From positions 15,667,940 to 15,731,939 of the forward strand of contig JAQNBH010000010.1 in NCBI GenBank assembly GCA_028752905.1: DNA of 64,000 nucleotides. The letters are read 5' to 3'. Shown here piece by piece: positions 1 to 13,500 of the stretch (position 1 is the stretch's first letter; the number at the start of each line of letters is the position of its first letter). Made by a program: the position numbers and the translations under genes. The stretch comes from Cladorhizidae sp. MBARI D1340-BT2 (Eukaryota; Porifera; Demospongiae; Poecilosclerida; Cladorhizidae). The notes under the pieces were generated by a model, which worked only from the letters and a program-made list of their open reading frames with translations, was not told the DNA's origin and ran no database searches.

Positions 1-50
1 GAAGGTAAAATTAAAAAAACACCTCTCAGATGATCAAAATTGTTCCTTAC

Positions 51-293
51 GTTGAGTAGTCGTTTATAAACTTCCGCCAAACCTCTTCCACCGGACAGTA
101 AGTGACAGAGGTCGTCGCCGCTCATCCTTCTCCGCAGACCCAGATGCTCTTGGAAGGTGAACAGAAACTCCGAGACGAAGAGGAACGAAGACACGAGAGA
201 AGGGTGGAGAGGAAGGGGGAGAGGAGGGAGGGATGGAAGAGCAGTGATCCCTGCGCGCTTGCAGGCCTCCGGGGAGTCGTCTGCCATTGACAG
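51..293 (-). CDS. Gene A exon 6: DDT domain
   Basis: Acceptor CCCTGTTAG, donor AAC/GTAAGG; 81 codons, phase 0 both ends. The core FLFVSEFLFTFQEHLGL followed by a SGDDLCHLL helix matches the DDT pattern (hydrophobic, V.EFL..F...LGL, then a D/E-L helix) of BAZ, BPTF and RSF1-type chromatin proteins. A proline-rich PLPLHPS segment precedes it, as in BAZ-type proteins. The reading frame stays open at the donor, so more exons, perhaps WHIM motifs, should lie left of this window. Confidence 0.75.
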
Positions 294-3200
294 CTAACAG
301 GGGAGAGGGGGACGGGAGGGCAGAAAGGAAAGAGTGAGAACCAGTATTCTTGACATATCATGTGATGCATGGCAAACTAGGGAATCTATGGCTGTCCAAA
401 CTTCTTGATCCTATGTACATAATACTGTCTAGGGCTAGAGCTAGGGCTTACTTACAGGGCTAGGGCTGCTGTACAGAGCCAGGGCTACTGTACAGAGCTA
501 GGGCTACTGTGTACATTGTAGGGTAGAGCTACAGGCAAGGGAGTAGGTTAGGGCTCAGGTGTAGGTTACGGCTAGGGTGGGTTAGGGCAGAGGTGTAGGT
601 ATGTCTAGGGCTAGGGTGTAGGTGGGAATCAATTATAGGAATGTGGACATCATATACAGACACCCGGGAGTTGCCATGGCATCCCTGGATAGCCATGCTT
701 CTTGGACCAATATTGTTGAGGCTTGGTTACATGCATATGCTCAAATAGGAAACTGCACTTGGAAAATTCCATCCCAGACATAGATTTTTTTAAGGGGTTG
801 TAGGGGTTGTGGGAAAATGAATTTCTGTTATGGGGAAACCTCACCTTCCCACCCCCTTCCCCACTCGTCCCGCTAGTAGAGAAGTAGTCGGGCGAATGCT
901 CATGATTCTCGTGCTATTTTTAAAAGGTAGTATGTATGGTGCTGACCTCTCTACTGTGTCGACCTCCATTTCTACTTCTCTCTTCCTCCGCCGTCCCTTC
1001 CCCGTTGCCACCCTCTTCCCCGTCTCGTGCGAGCCACGCCCTCCCTGCCTTTCCCTTGTCCCGCCTCCTCACGTCCCTCTGAGCTTTCAAGATGAGCTTC
1101 CGAGCAAGTAGCAACTGCTCCTCCAAAGTGGCGGCCAATTTCATCTGCTCCACCTTCTCCATTCTGAAGGGAAGAGAGTTTGTCTTGCAGGCATGCTCAG
1201 TGCTATGGATCACACCCACGCGCATGCCCTCCAAGCTTTGTTCGTTGGCAGTGACATTTTGCCTAGGGCAGCCAACATTGTCACCTTCAACGTAGAGAGG
1301 CGGCGGCGATGTCGACACGGCTGTACGTGATTGGTTTGGTTCCAGGGTGGAAAGTATGTTGCGACTTGAGCCCATTCCAGCTGGCTTTTCAGGTGACTTG
1401 AAGTTGAAAATTGGCGTTCTGTTCATTGAATCTCTGCTCTCTTTACCGCTGGAGTCTGCCACGGGCAAATCCATGTCATACTCGCTCGTTGAGTACCTTC
1501 CCGGGTGCTTTCTGGTCCGCGACGGCCGCATGGCGGCTGATGACTGTAGCATAAGCATCTCATTGTTCAAGGTGAGGGGTAGTAAAAATGGGATTGGAGT
1601 TTCTGAGAAAGCTGATTCGGCATCTACGACTACAGTTTCACTCCTAATCCAGCCAGCTGTACCTCTGCACTACAGAACACAAGAGGAAAAATACAAGTAG
1701 CAATAATAATAATAATAATTAAAAGTGTGTGTGTGTATGAGTGTGTGTGTGTGTGTTTGATGCATGCAGCCATAATTTTAAAGCTAGGAACGTCTATCAT
1801 TGCATGAAGGTGAATTTTACACCAGGGCGGACGAGTGCTATGTACACGTAGCATCAGGTGACCTTAGACTCCAAGCTCACTCGAACGTGCCATCGCCAAA
1901 AAACTGCGGCATATCACTTGTAATTTTCGGCCACTTGTTTCAGTGCACTTGTGCAAGCATTTCCTTTGTCCTGATGATAGCACACAGATTGGCTTTACAA
2001 ACAAGTTATGTAAAAGAAACTATTTTCTAGCGAGGCTGCTTCTATCCCTACTCCCGTTTGAGAAACACTGCAGTTGCAGAAATGACGAAATTTACAGAGG
2101 GCAGCATTGTCGCTGACAACTGGTTTGGCCACAAAAAAAGAGAGAAGTTATAATCTTCTCAATAATCAACAAAATTCAAGTTGATTATCGTTGTCAACTG
2201 AATTTGTTGAGATTTATTTAATTAGGAAAAAGGGGTGGAGCCATAATGTACTGACATTGGCACCAACTCTCTGACTTCTACTCTCCATAATTCGCTAACC
2301 GTCGATCGACTGAACACGTGAATAATATCAGCTTGTAGCAAATTTTATGCTCTCCATGCCTATCATTTTGTTTAGAAATATACGGTATAATGCAGGTGCA
2401 GTGCTCATGAATATCACGAATAGTCATGATTTGTAATACATTCTCTATGGGTCCTAGTTTCCTAGTTTTTTTGATACCATACGTAGGCGGGGCTGAACGC
2501 GGGTGACGTATAAACGCGTAATCATGCAAGTACCCCACTGTGAGTCCCTCCCATGAACTCTGAACCATCAACCCCGCAGTGTTCCAAACCTAGTGCACTG
2601 TCTAGCAGTGGACGGTCAAGACACGGTCGCTAAGCCAGGGATTTGGATTTGGAGCTCAAACTGCTCTTGCATTTGACAAATTGGAGCAAGAGAAAAAATG
2701 CAGGGAGGATGCAGGGAAACATGGCCACTCCAAGCACGTTAGACACCACATAACATGCATACGCAAGGCAAGTCTCTTCCACCCTTCGTCATCCTTTAAT
2801 ACGAGAGAGAGAGATGGTGAGGAGAACGGGGAAGAGAAAGGAGAGGGAGAATAAGAGGTTGGGGGGGAGGCTGAGGAGAGAAGGGGTGAAGAGAACAAGC
2901 AATCAGAAAAGGGAAGGGATGATTGAGAAAGAGAGAAAAGAGGAGTTCGCTAGCAAGGGTGCTCCCCCCCAAGAAGCTAATGATAGCCCCAGATTCAGTC
3001 GCCGATTAATCAGTGCATAGTGAGTAAAATTTGAGCGAAGAGAGTAGCCCTCCCGCAAGAATTAGGGGGGAAAGTACACACTTGATGTGTAGTCACGTTA
3101 CGAAAACAACATGATTGCATCGCAAGTGCATTCAGCGTATTGTGAACTGGTCTTGATCTAAGTTGGTTTCCATACACATATAGAAACTGATGCATGAGTG

Positions 3201-6200
3201 ATGCGAGTGTCAGAGTTAAAAGGGTGCCATATGTATGTATATATATATACATACATATGGCACATGAAATACCCTGTTCCCATAGAAACCTACATTATTA
3301 ATTTCCACGATCAGAGGGTCATCCTCTTTCATAACAATGCTATAAGCAGAGTGGTCCAATCTTCTCCACTTGGTCCGACTGTTGCCTAGGAGAGCACTAC
3401 CATTGCCGCAGGAGCCACCCCGCACCTGACACAGTAGTGGACTCACTGCTTCCTGGCAGTGGCTAGATGCATTGTCACTGGCCACTGCTCTGGGTAGGAT
3501 GGGACGCTTTAGACAAACCTTCAGCTCTGTGGGCATTTTTTCTAGAAAGGGGGGGGGAAAAGAAGAATGGTTTGGTAATGGTCATCAAAAGAAAATGACA
3601 TCAATAGGTAAAGGTCATCAATAGTAACATGCTTCCAGACATACTCTGACAAGTTGTAATGAACAAATTCCATCCATCCAGCCCCCCCCCCACCACACAC
3701 ACACACCCTTCAATACATCTACTTCAACCTTACTAAGATTACTAAGCTAGGCTCACGAAAGGTATAACCATCACTAAAGATGACCAGATGCAAAAACCAC
3801 CTCCCCAGACTATAACAGACTTCCATCATCTACACGTATAGACCTCAGCCCAGCAAGATGCGATGATATCCCTAACATACGTCCAGGACCCAGGGGGGTC
3901 ACCTCACAGCATTCCCAACCTACTCTGCAAACACTCACTCACACACTCTCTCTCTCTCTCTCTCCATCTCTGCATTTTAATGCATCCACACACACACCTG
4001 GAGATGAGTTGTTTTTCTCCTTCGACTCCAACAAAGTTCGTGGCTTTACAGGAGGCGATTTCCACTGCAGCACTTTTGCTACGTCGTCCGTCCCTTTATC
4101 CAGGAAGTCCGACACGCTCTGAAAGCCAGCGTTCTTGGCCACGTAAGTCAATATGCCAGTGGCTAGCTTTCCTTCCTACAAACAGATGATGAGTTTCAAC
4201 ACTCTATACACGCACACACCTCTCTCACATAATTATGTATGTACACACTCCATCTCCCTCTCACACACTTCCCATCTCTTTCAAACTTGATGATAACACT
4301 CATTGTATAGAGTAGAGCTTCCTCTAGCCACGTAGCCACAGGTGCTAATTTCAACTGTCTTGCACTTTCCAATTAGGAGCAGGCAGGCTGGTTTTGAGGG
4401 CCCCAACTTTGAAAGCATGTAACTTGGGTATGGTTATACCTATGCAACAGTTTTTAGTATCAAAAGAGAGCACACAGAGCACACAGAGAGATCTATCTTT
4501 TGAACCTTGATGAAGGCTACATCATCTAGTCGAAACGTCAAGAGAGTACAATTTCAAGTTGATTATTGAGAAGGTTATTGCAAGTTCATAGAATGAAGTG
4601 TGTAGAATTTATGGAGCTCCAAAGTCGTACCCACAGGTGTTTTTTTTAACACTTTGTAATAATAAGAGGAAACACGTGTTTTAGTGCTGTTTTAGTGCTG
4701 TTCTTTTCAAACTGATTTACAAGGAAAGTGTAATTTTTGTCCTTACGTAGTAAATAATTTTTATATAATCTGAAAGCTCTAGCATTGCACTGTATTTAGA
4801 ATTATCATTTTTCCAATGCAGTCATTTTCTGATGAGATATAGTCCAGTCTGTGTGGTCACATGACTGGAGGGGGAAAAAAAGAAATTGGGATAATGGGGG
4901 GAAATTATTTCTTTGGGGAGCAAGAGCATTTATAAAAAATGACCTTTGTGGTACCCACTATTGTACCATCATTGGCAAGCACGCTACCTCTTGAGACCAA
5001 AATCTTTGAAAATGAATGTTAAAAAGTTATACTTGAAAAACAAAACAATCCCAAAACAACAAGAATGGTCTACTTCCCCCTTGCACATCGCATTAGCCCC
5101 CAGGCATTCATTAGCTTTGTGAACTGTGTAGCTCTGCAGAGTAGTTGAGGACATGCTCAATCATTTTAGCACATAGTACACGGATGCACATAAGAGGTCA
5201 CTGGATCTTGACGGGGGTGGGGGTACACTCAAGTAGGGAAGACTAGTGCATACGCACCCTGGTTACACTCAAGTAAGGGAAGACTAGTGCATACGCACCC
5301 TGGTGGGTGGGGAAGTTTGTTTGGTGACGACATGTCGACTCGAATTTCTTCTTCCTTCAAGTGAGCTTCGTCCATTTGGTAAGGGATCATCACCAGTCTC
5401 TCCGGGCCTTATTGTATCATTTGGCAGTCCCACCAGCGATACTTTAAAATAGGCGCTACGTGCTGAGATTAGAAAGGTGCAGTCGTCTTCTGAGCTAGTA
5501 CATGTCTTCGCAGAAAAGCAACAAACGTCAGTGATTGATGAAAACTCCACGCACCTTAGACGGATGCCTCTTGGCAAAACTGCTCTCAGATACATTTATG
5601 AGAGCATGTGTTTCATAACAGAGGATTGGGGCTCCTTTACGGGAACATGCATCATGGTGCAATTTATACGTGTGCATGAACAGGCCAATCAAAATCTTGT
5701 TTCACTCGAGAGTGTCAACGATGCGCAGTGTATTGGGAGGTAGGGAGTTTCAACATTATGCTCCTCCCACAGGGAACAGCCATGCGTGCTTAGAGCACTG
5801 CCAAGCTTAGAGGAAGCAGGAGAGTCAGTCTCATGAAGCAGGAGGTGTGGTGTATGCAGCTAGTATATGTACTTGAACAGGGGTTCGTTCACCTGAGGGC
5901 ATTACTTGGGGGTGAAAGGAAACATGAAAGACGAGTTAGCTGCCACAAGTTCTTATGCAACTTAAAAATTATTTATTATATTTTAATTATTTAAAGAATG
6001 TGTGTGTGTCTGTGTGTGTGTGAGGGTGGTGGAGGTGAACATACACCCGTGTTCTCTCTCTCCTCCAACCCACAAGATAAAACTCCAATCAGGATTTCAC
6101 TTAGAAAATTGTCCAAGGGGGGGGGGGGGCAACTGGAGGAATATGGATATTAAGGGGGGGCATGATGGTTAAAGATGTGACAAAGTTTCTAATGAATTTT

Positions 6201-7275
6201 AATAATACAATTTCCAAGGGGGGGGGGCAAAAAAGTTACAAGGGGAGCAGCCCCCCCGCCCCCCTAAATGAAACCCTGCCAATGTACATGCACATGTGCA
6301 TTACAGTAGGTGCATGTGAGGAACAAATGTCATGTTTGGAAGGACTGAAAGATCTGGTCTTCACCCCAAAAAATTTCTCCTTTCAGGGACACATTACATT
6401 CTGTCACTTATTCTCCACTCACCCACCTCACCCACGGGGGCAAGATGTTCTTCTAGTGTCAAGGTAAGACCGCCCCTGCGCGCTTCAAAAATCATGGCAC
6501 GTGAACTAGTGCTGTCACTTATATTGGACATCCAAGAGGGAAGAGATTTTGGTTTGTTTAATGAGGTTAATTTTTAAATGAGGTTAATTTTTTTTAAATG
6601 AGGTTAATTATTTTTAAATGGGGTTAATTTTTAATGAGGTTAATTTTTTTTTTAATGAGGTGTACTTTTTAATGAGTTTATTTTATTTTAATGAGGTTAA
6701 TTTTTAATGAAGTTAATTTTTAATGGGGTTAATTTTAATAAGCACAAATTATGAATATATGACACCGGATTTTTTAAAATTGGTCCGCAAAATGGAATTT
6801 TGAGTTTTCTATGAAACGTAAAAAGAGAGGGAGGGAGTCTTGTACATGTCAGATTTTGGGATAGGGATGTCCCCAGGGGTGCATAATGCCCAGGGGTGCA
6901 TAATGACACAATCAAAGAGCAAAGCACTTGGCGTTGTCGGCCAGTTGCCACTTCGATTAGGGATAGAGTTGTGCATGTCAACATTTGGAGTTCTCTAGTC
7001 CTAAAGTTTATATTGGATTGACTTGTCAAAGGAAAGTGGCTCCTGGGAGAGGGGGTCAGCCTCACTAGCAAACTTCGAGCATCATGCAGAGTCCTAACAT
7101 AGCTAGAGTAGTTCATCAGTGCAACGTCTTGTGTTGCATACTTTGTGAGCGATCGTCACCAATGCAAACACGCAGCCATAAAATTTAATGGCCCCCCAGG
7201 CGTCTAACCTATTCCAAGAAAAATCAATCTACATTTTTGGGTAACAGACAATCCAACTGGGGGTGAACACTAACC

Positions 7276-7325
<50 letters not shown>

Positions 7326-7462
7326 GTAGTAGTAGTAGCAGTAACAACAACAACAACAACAACAATAATAATAATAGTAGTAGTAGTAACAACAACAACA
7401 AATAATAATAATAGTAATAATAACAACAAAAAAAGAAAAGAAATGTGAGCCCCCCAACCCCA

Positions 7463-7501
<39 letters not shown>

Positions 7502-10500
7502 GTGGCCACTTTGTGTTAGGAGGTGCCTACTGCACAGTATAGCCTGCGCATGTCAGAGATGTGTCTGTGTGTGCCATGACCATCTTCCTTTCTCTCACAT
7601 ATATACATCGTGTCCTCTGTGCCATGGCTAGGGACCCAACAGGCACAGAGACAGCGACCTCCTCACACAATGTTCCTGGGCCACGACATGCAACAGCACG
7701 ACTGCTGCACTAGCCCACATGTAGAAGTGCAGAGTGGCTTTGTTCCCAGTCTATCTTTGCAGTGCGCAGTACATGCATTGGGAAATTTGGCTCCCAACCA
7801 TAGGGCTTCCCATTCCAAAGTCAGTCAATTTCCCAACCATAGGGGTTCCCATTCCAAAGTCAGTCAATTCCCCAACCATAGGGGTTCCCATTCCACAGTC
7901 AGTCAATTCCCCAACCATAGGGGTTCCCATTCCACAGTCAGTCAATTCCCCAACCATAGGGGTTCCCATTCCAAAGTCAGTGAATTCCCCAACCATAGGG
8001 GTTCCCATTCCAAAGATAGCCAATTCCCTAGCATAGGGGTTCCCATTCCACAGTCAGTCAATTCCCCAACCATAGGGGTCCTATTCCAAAGTCAGTCAAT
8101 TCCCCAACCATACCCCAACCATAGGGCTTCCCATTCCAAAGTCAGTCAATTCCCCAACCATAGGGGTTCCTATTCCAAAGTCAGTCAATTTCCCAACCAT
8201 AGGGGTTCCCATTCCAAAGTCAGTCAATTCCCCAACCATAGGGGTTCCCATTCCAAAGATAGCCAATTCCCTAGCATAGGGGTTCCCATTCCACAGTCAG
8301 TCAATTCCCCAACCATAGGGGTTCCCATTCCAAAGTCATTGAATTCCCCAACCATAGGGGTTCCCATTCCAAAGATAGCCAATTCCCTAGCATAGGGGTT
8401 CCCATTCCACAGTCAGTCAATTCCCCAACCATAGGGGTTCCTATTCCAAAGTCAGTCAATTCCCCAACCATAGGGGTTCCCATTCCAAAGTCAGTAAATT
8501 CCCCAACCATAGGGGTTCCTATTCCAAAGTCAGTCAATTTCCCAACCATAGGGGTTCCCATTCCAAAGTCAGTCAATTTCCCAACCATAGGGGTTCCCAT
8601 TCCAAAGTCAGTCAATTCCCCAACCATAGGGGTGCCTATACAAAGCCAGTCAACCCTTCCTGAGAGAAGTCAGTACTGCCACAGGACATGCCAAGATTCC
8701 TAGCATCCCTGAGACTATTCTGGGATGTTCCTAGTGAGAGTGACTAACAATACAACTGGATATTATATAGACAAGTATCCAGCGAGACTTGGGACTATCC
8801 CGGGACTATCCCGGGACATCGCTAGCCCTAGAGTACACCTAGCCCTAGAATACACCTAGCCCTAGAATACACCTAGCCATAGAATACACCTAGCCCTAGA
8901 ATACACCTATCCTAGAATACACCTAGCCCTAGAATACACCTAGCCCTAGAATACACCTAGCCCTAGAATACACCTAGCCACCTAGCCCTAGAATAACCTA
9001 GCCATAGAATACCCCAGCCCTAGAATAACCTAACCCTAGAATACACCTAGCCCTAGAATAACCTAACCCTAGAATACACCTAGCCCTAGAATACCACAGC
9101 CCTAGAATAACCTAACCCTAGAATACACCTAGCCCTAGAATAACCTAACCCTAGAATACCCCCAGCCCTAGAATACCACAGCCCTAGAATAACCTAACCC
9201 TAGAATACACCTAGCCCTAGAATACATCTAGCCCTAGAATACACCTACAAGCTCTAGAATATCCCTAGCCCTAGAATACACCTACAGCCCTAGAATACAC
9301 CTAGCCCTAGAATACATCTAGCTCTAGAATACACCTAGCCCTAGAATACACCTAGCCCTAGAATAACCTAGCCCTAGAATAACCTAGCCCTAGAGTACTA
9401 GCCCTAGAATACACCCAGTCGTAACCATGGTCCCAAGCCTATCCACAATGTACAGTACATATATATATATGTAATACCACAACACAAGTGCTGTTCCAGA
9501 ATACTGAGCCAGTCATGCTCCCTAGGGACATCACCCTCGAGTGCTGTTCCAGAATACTGAGCCAGTCACACGCTCCCTAGGGACATCACCCTCGAGTGCT
9601 GTTCCAGAATACTGAGCCAGTCAGTCTAATCGAGGATTCAGTCGGCAAGACACATACAGACCTCTACGTATCACAGAGCTGGTGTGCACACTACACCTCT
9701 ACGTAACACAGAGCAACCACATGCTTCTCAGGTTGCTATACAGGAAAGGAGCAAGCACTGGACTATGCCTGCACTTGGCCACTCTGCCGGCCGACTCCCT
9801 CCCCGTCTGGACACAGTCTAGCACATTCTCATGCACAAAAAAGATCAAGTGAAGTGATAATTAATACAGTACGTCTTCATCTCCTCCCACAGAGCTCAGC
9901 AGTTAATACATGTAGTTCTGCTTCATCATCATACGAGGTCAGAGAAATGGTTGCTAGAACTCTCCTGCCATTCACAGATTAGAGCTCTGTCAACCCTCCT
10001 CACCCCATGCCAAACCTTCTCCACCATATGTCGCCACAGGCTCCCGATGGAACTTCAATGGTGTAATGATGTTATGACAAGCTTTGCTAGACTATTACAC
10101 CTGTGTTATGCCTGACACTAATGCATGCCAAGGAGACCATCAAATGTGACACTGCATCACTTATAGACTTCGCAAAAAGGGAAGTGGTAAGCAAGCACGA
10201 TTTTGCTCTAGCAGCACGGAGACTCCAATGGCAGACATGGAAGGCAGAAACTATCTCCTTGCATCATGACAGTTCTAATCCCAGTGGTCCGTCTTCCTGA
10301 CTTCTATGATACCAATATATACATGTATATACACACTGGTTATCCTCAACTGGAGCACGCCATCAATTAGTAATGTTGATTACTTCGAGTGAAATAGCAC
10401 ACACCTTCCATTCACACCCTATAATTGCACTTCAATGAGCGCGCTCATATAATGAGTGAAACCCAGCGTGCTGCTGCTAGGGCAACCCAAAGAGAGTTGA

Positions 10501-13500
10501 AAGAAAAGCAGCTAGATGATACTCGTGAAGATGGAGATGACAACATTCCCTGGAGTTGCTGGCTGTCAACAATACTCCATGGAGTTGCTGGCTGTCAACA
10601 CCAGTCCATGGAGTTGCTGGCTGTCAACACCACTCCATGGAGTTGCTGGCTGTCAACACCACTCCATGGAGTTGCTGGCTGTCAACACCACTCCATGGAG
10701 TTGCTGGCTGTCAACACCACTCCATGGAGTTGCTGGCTGTCAACATCACTCCATGGAGTTGCTGGCTGTCAACATCACTCCATGGAGTTACTGGCTGTCA
10801 ACACCACTCCATGGAGTTGTTGGCTGTCAAACCACCCCTCCCTCCCTCTCCCTGACTTGATTAGGAAGTCAGCTCCACAATCAAGAATTTGGAATGATGA
10901 TAAGTTGGTCTAAACCTTCCAAGAGTGGTGTCTCAGCAACATCACAAACTTCTCTCTGTGTTCCGGTGACCTGTACACTGACCCCTCCTCCAGTGATGTT
11001 ATGTCAACAGATATAGAGGGCCGGCACAATCCTATGACAGAACAAATTGTAACCACTCATTCAAGGACTTCTCCTAATTTCTTTGATTGATTGTCATGGT
11101 TACAGAGAGCTAATGATAGGACACACATGAATAGGACAATTCCCTTCATTGTTATTCATAGTTCCTGATGGGTTCTGACTGGACCCAAACGGTTCCGAGC
11201 AGTTCGAACTGGCTCCAACTAGTTCTGCCGACTGTTTTTCTAATGGGTTCTGATTGGTTGCACTGGCCTATTTGGAAGGTACTATATATCGCAGCATGAA
11301 TGGGACGTGGCCTGCTTCATGCCAGTATAAAATAAATAGATATGCACAGTAAACATTGGTAGTGTGAGCCTGATGACCATTACCAGCTCATGTCTACACC
11401 TGATGGCCATTCCAGCTCATATACACACCTGACGACCATTACCAGCTGAATTCATACACCAACATCACCTGATGACCATTACCATATCCTCAAACAGGTA
11501 AGAGTTTCTGCTCTCTCTCTCTCTCACTAAGTTCGTTCATGCATACCTGAGGGCGCTGTCACCAAGGGCAACTCCATGGCTTCTTACAGGAAGAAGGGGA
11601 GATGTTTGGAGAGCCAGAATTGCACATGGTAATGATATAAGTAATACAACCATGTGCACATGTATATTTGCCTTGTCTGGGAGGGGGAGGGAGGGGGAGG
11701 GGGGTGGAACATCCCTCATTGCTCATACGTATTCAGAGCTGAAAAGGAAGATGACAAGACTAGAAGGTTGCCTTGGTAACGCCACCGAGCCTTTCGTGTT
11801 GACAAGGAAATGACCTAATAAAGTATTTGGCTTGAGGGTCTATTTCAGTAATCCTTGGACTATCCGGGAGGGGTTGGGTTGCTCGGAAGGTTATCATCTA
11901 CCATTGAGTAAGCTTGTGCAAGTAAACGACCACATACCATGTACAGTGTTCCAACACCATGATGAGCCATGCAGATAGCAAGAATTCTACTCCAAGGCCT
12001 GTGCTGTCCACAGACATTTCTACGCCCATTGGAATGGGCAGCAAGCACGTTACCTTAGAGATTAACAGGCACTCCTCTCACTTGCGTGCACACACTTGAA
12101 CGTACAAATTTCCGCAATGAAATTTCTTCTTGGAGACAGTGACAAATAACTCAATCAACCTCTGACCCCTACAATCGATAGACTAACAATGTGTACCAGA
12201 GACCTACTGTATATACATGTATGTGCATGTATTTACATGTATGTACATAGACACCAGCAACCTTTAGATGTAGACTTTCATGGCACAGGAATACGAAAGC
12301 TTTTCATGCATGTTCCTCTGCCCGCCCCCAACCCCCTTCTTTTTTGTTTGGGAGTTTGGGGGCAGGCAAAAAGTGTGGCCCCCCTAAGTTATTTCTTGGT
12401 CCCCCACTTTTACAGAGGCCACACCCTCTGATCTCATTAGGTGGAAGAACAGGAAATGAGTGATGCTCTCTTTGAAGAATGGGACAGAGATCAAGCTCTG
12501 GGTGACCACTTGCCCTAGTCCTATGAAGTGTCCACTTGCCCTGCCCATGAGGTGTCCACTTGCCCTAGCCCTCCCCATGAGGTGACCACTTGCCCTAGCC
12601 CTAGCCATGAGGTGACCACTTGCCCTAGCCCTAGCCATGAGGTGACCAATTGCCCTAGCCCTCGCCATGAGGTGACCACTTGCCCTAGCCCTAACCATGA
12701 AGTGTCCACTTGCCCTATACATGTACTGTAGCTCTACTTTCATTTGGTGTGTGTTTGTGTGAGGGGGGAGGGGTAAGGAAGGGGAGAATGCCCAACCCGG
12801 CTAGAATCTCGCTTCCCCCCTCCCCCCCTCCTCCTTGGAACTCGGATATATATACATGTACAGTAGAAGCCCTCCCCCCCCCCCCAAACTTGGTGTTCCA
12901 CTTAAACCCAACGTACGTGCATCGCATGACCGTTGGCCAAAGAAACGTTAACGAAACGTACAGAGCGTTTGAACGTTCACTGCGTTTTTATTGCAAACAC
13001 TCGCTACGTTCATATCGCACATTAAGCTCGAGGAGAGGCGCGTGAACAGAAGGAAAAAAGTGGGGCAAAGCTCGCACTACAGTTATATACTTGTTCTTTT
13101 GAGAGCGTCTTGCTGGAGTTATTTCATGAGTTTAAGGGTCTGTAAGCAGGTAAGTTTCCTCCTCTTACTGACTATTTCTGCTACTTGCTATAACATAACG
13201 GGTGTGACTGGAATCTGCTTGATCCCTACAAGTTGTTCAAGCCAGTACTCGAGTTTCAGTTTTAGTTGTTTGCTTTTGGTAGCTAGAACAAATGGAATAC
13301 TGGATGCTACTTCTCTAGCTATTTTTGTACTAATGAAGCCATATATTTTTGGACTGGTCATCATATACAGTAGTGTCATTTGTATATTTTTGGTATTTTG
13401 GCCCATGGAGGCAGACTCGGTGTCTGTCCCTCAAGGCAAAGCTCTGGGGCACCTTGCTGGGGGATGTCTGCAGAGTGAAGGTGGAGACTTCCACACCCCA

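Noticed and set aside
7278..7436. tRNA or small RNA genes in the simple-repeat regions
   Set aside because: No A/B box pairs or cloverleaf found by eye anywhere in the window.
7610..8627. 261-codon repeat protein NHRGSHSKVSQFP
   Set aside because: A 39-bp tandem array open on both strands; no start context, unique domain or splice support.
8822..9420. Internal telomere-like sequence (CCCTAG/CCTAACCCTAG)
   Set aside because: The unit is a 17-bp CCTAGCCCTAGAATACA repeat, not a hexamer array; similarity to CCCTAA is partial.
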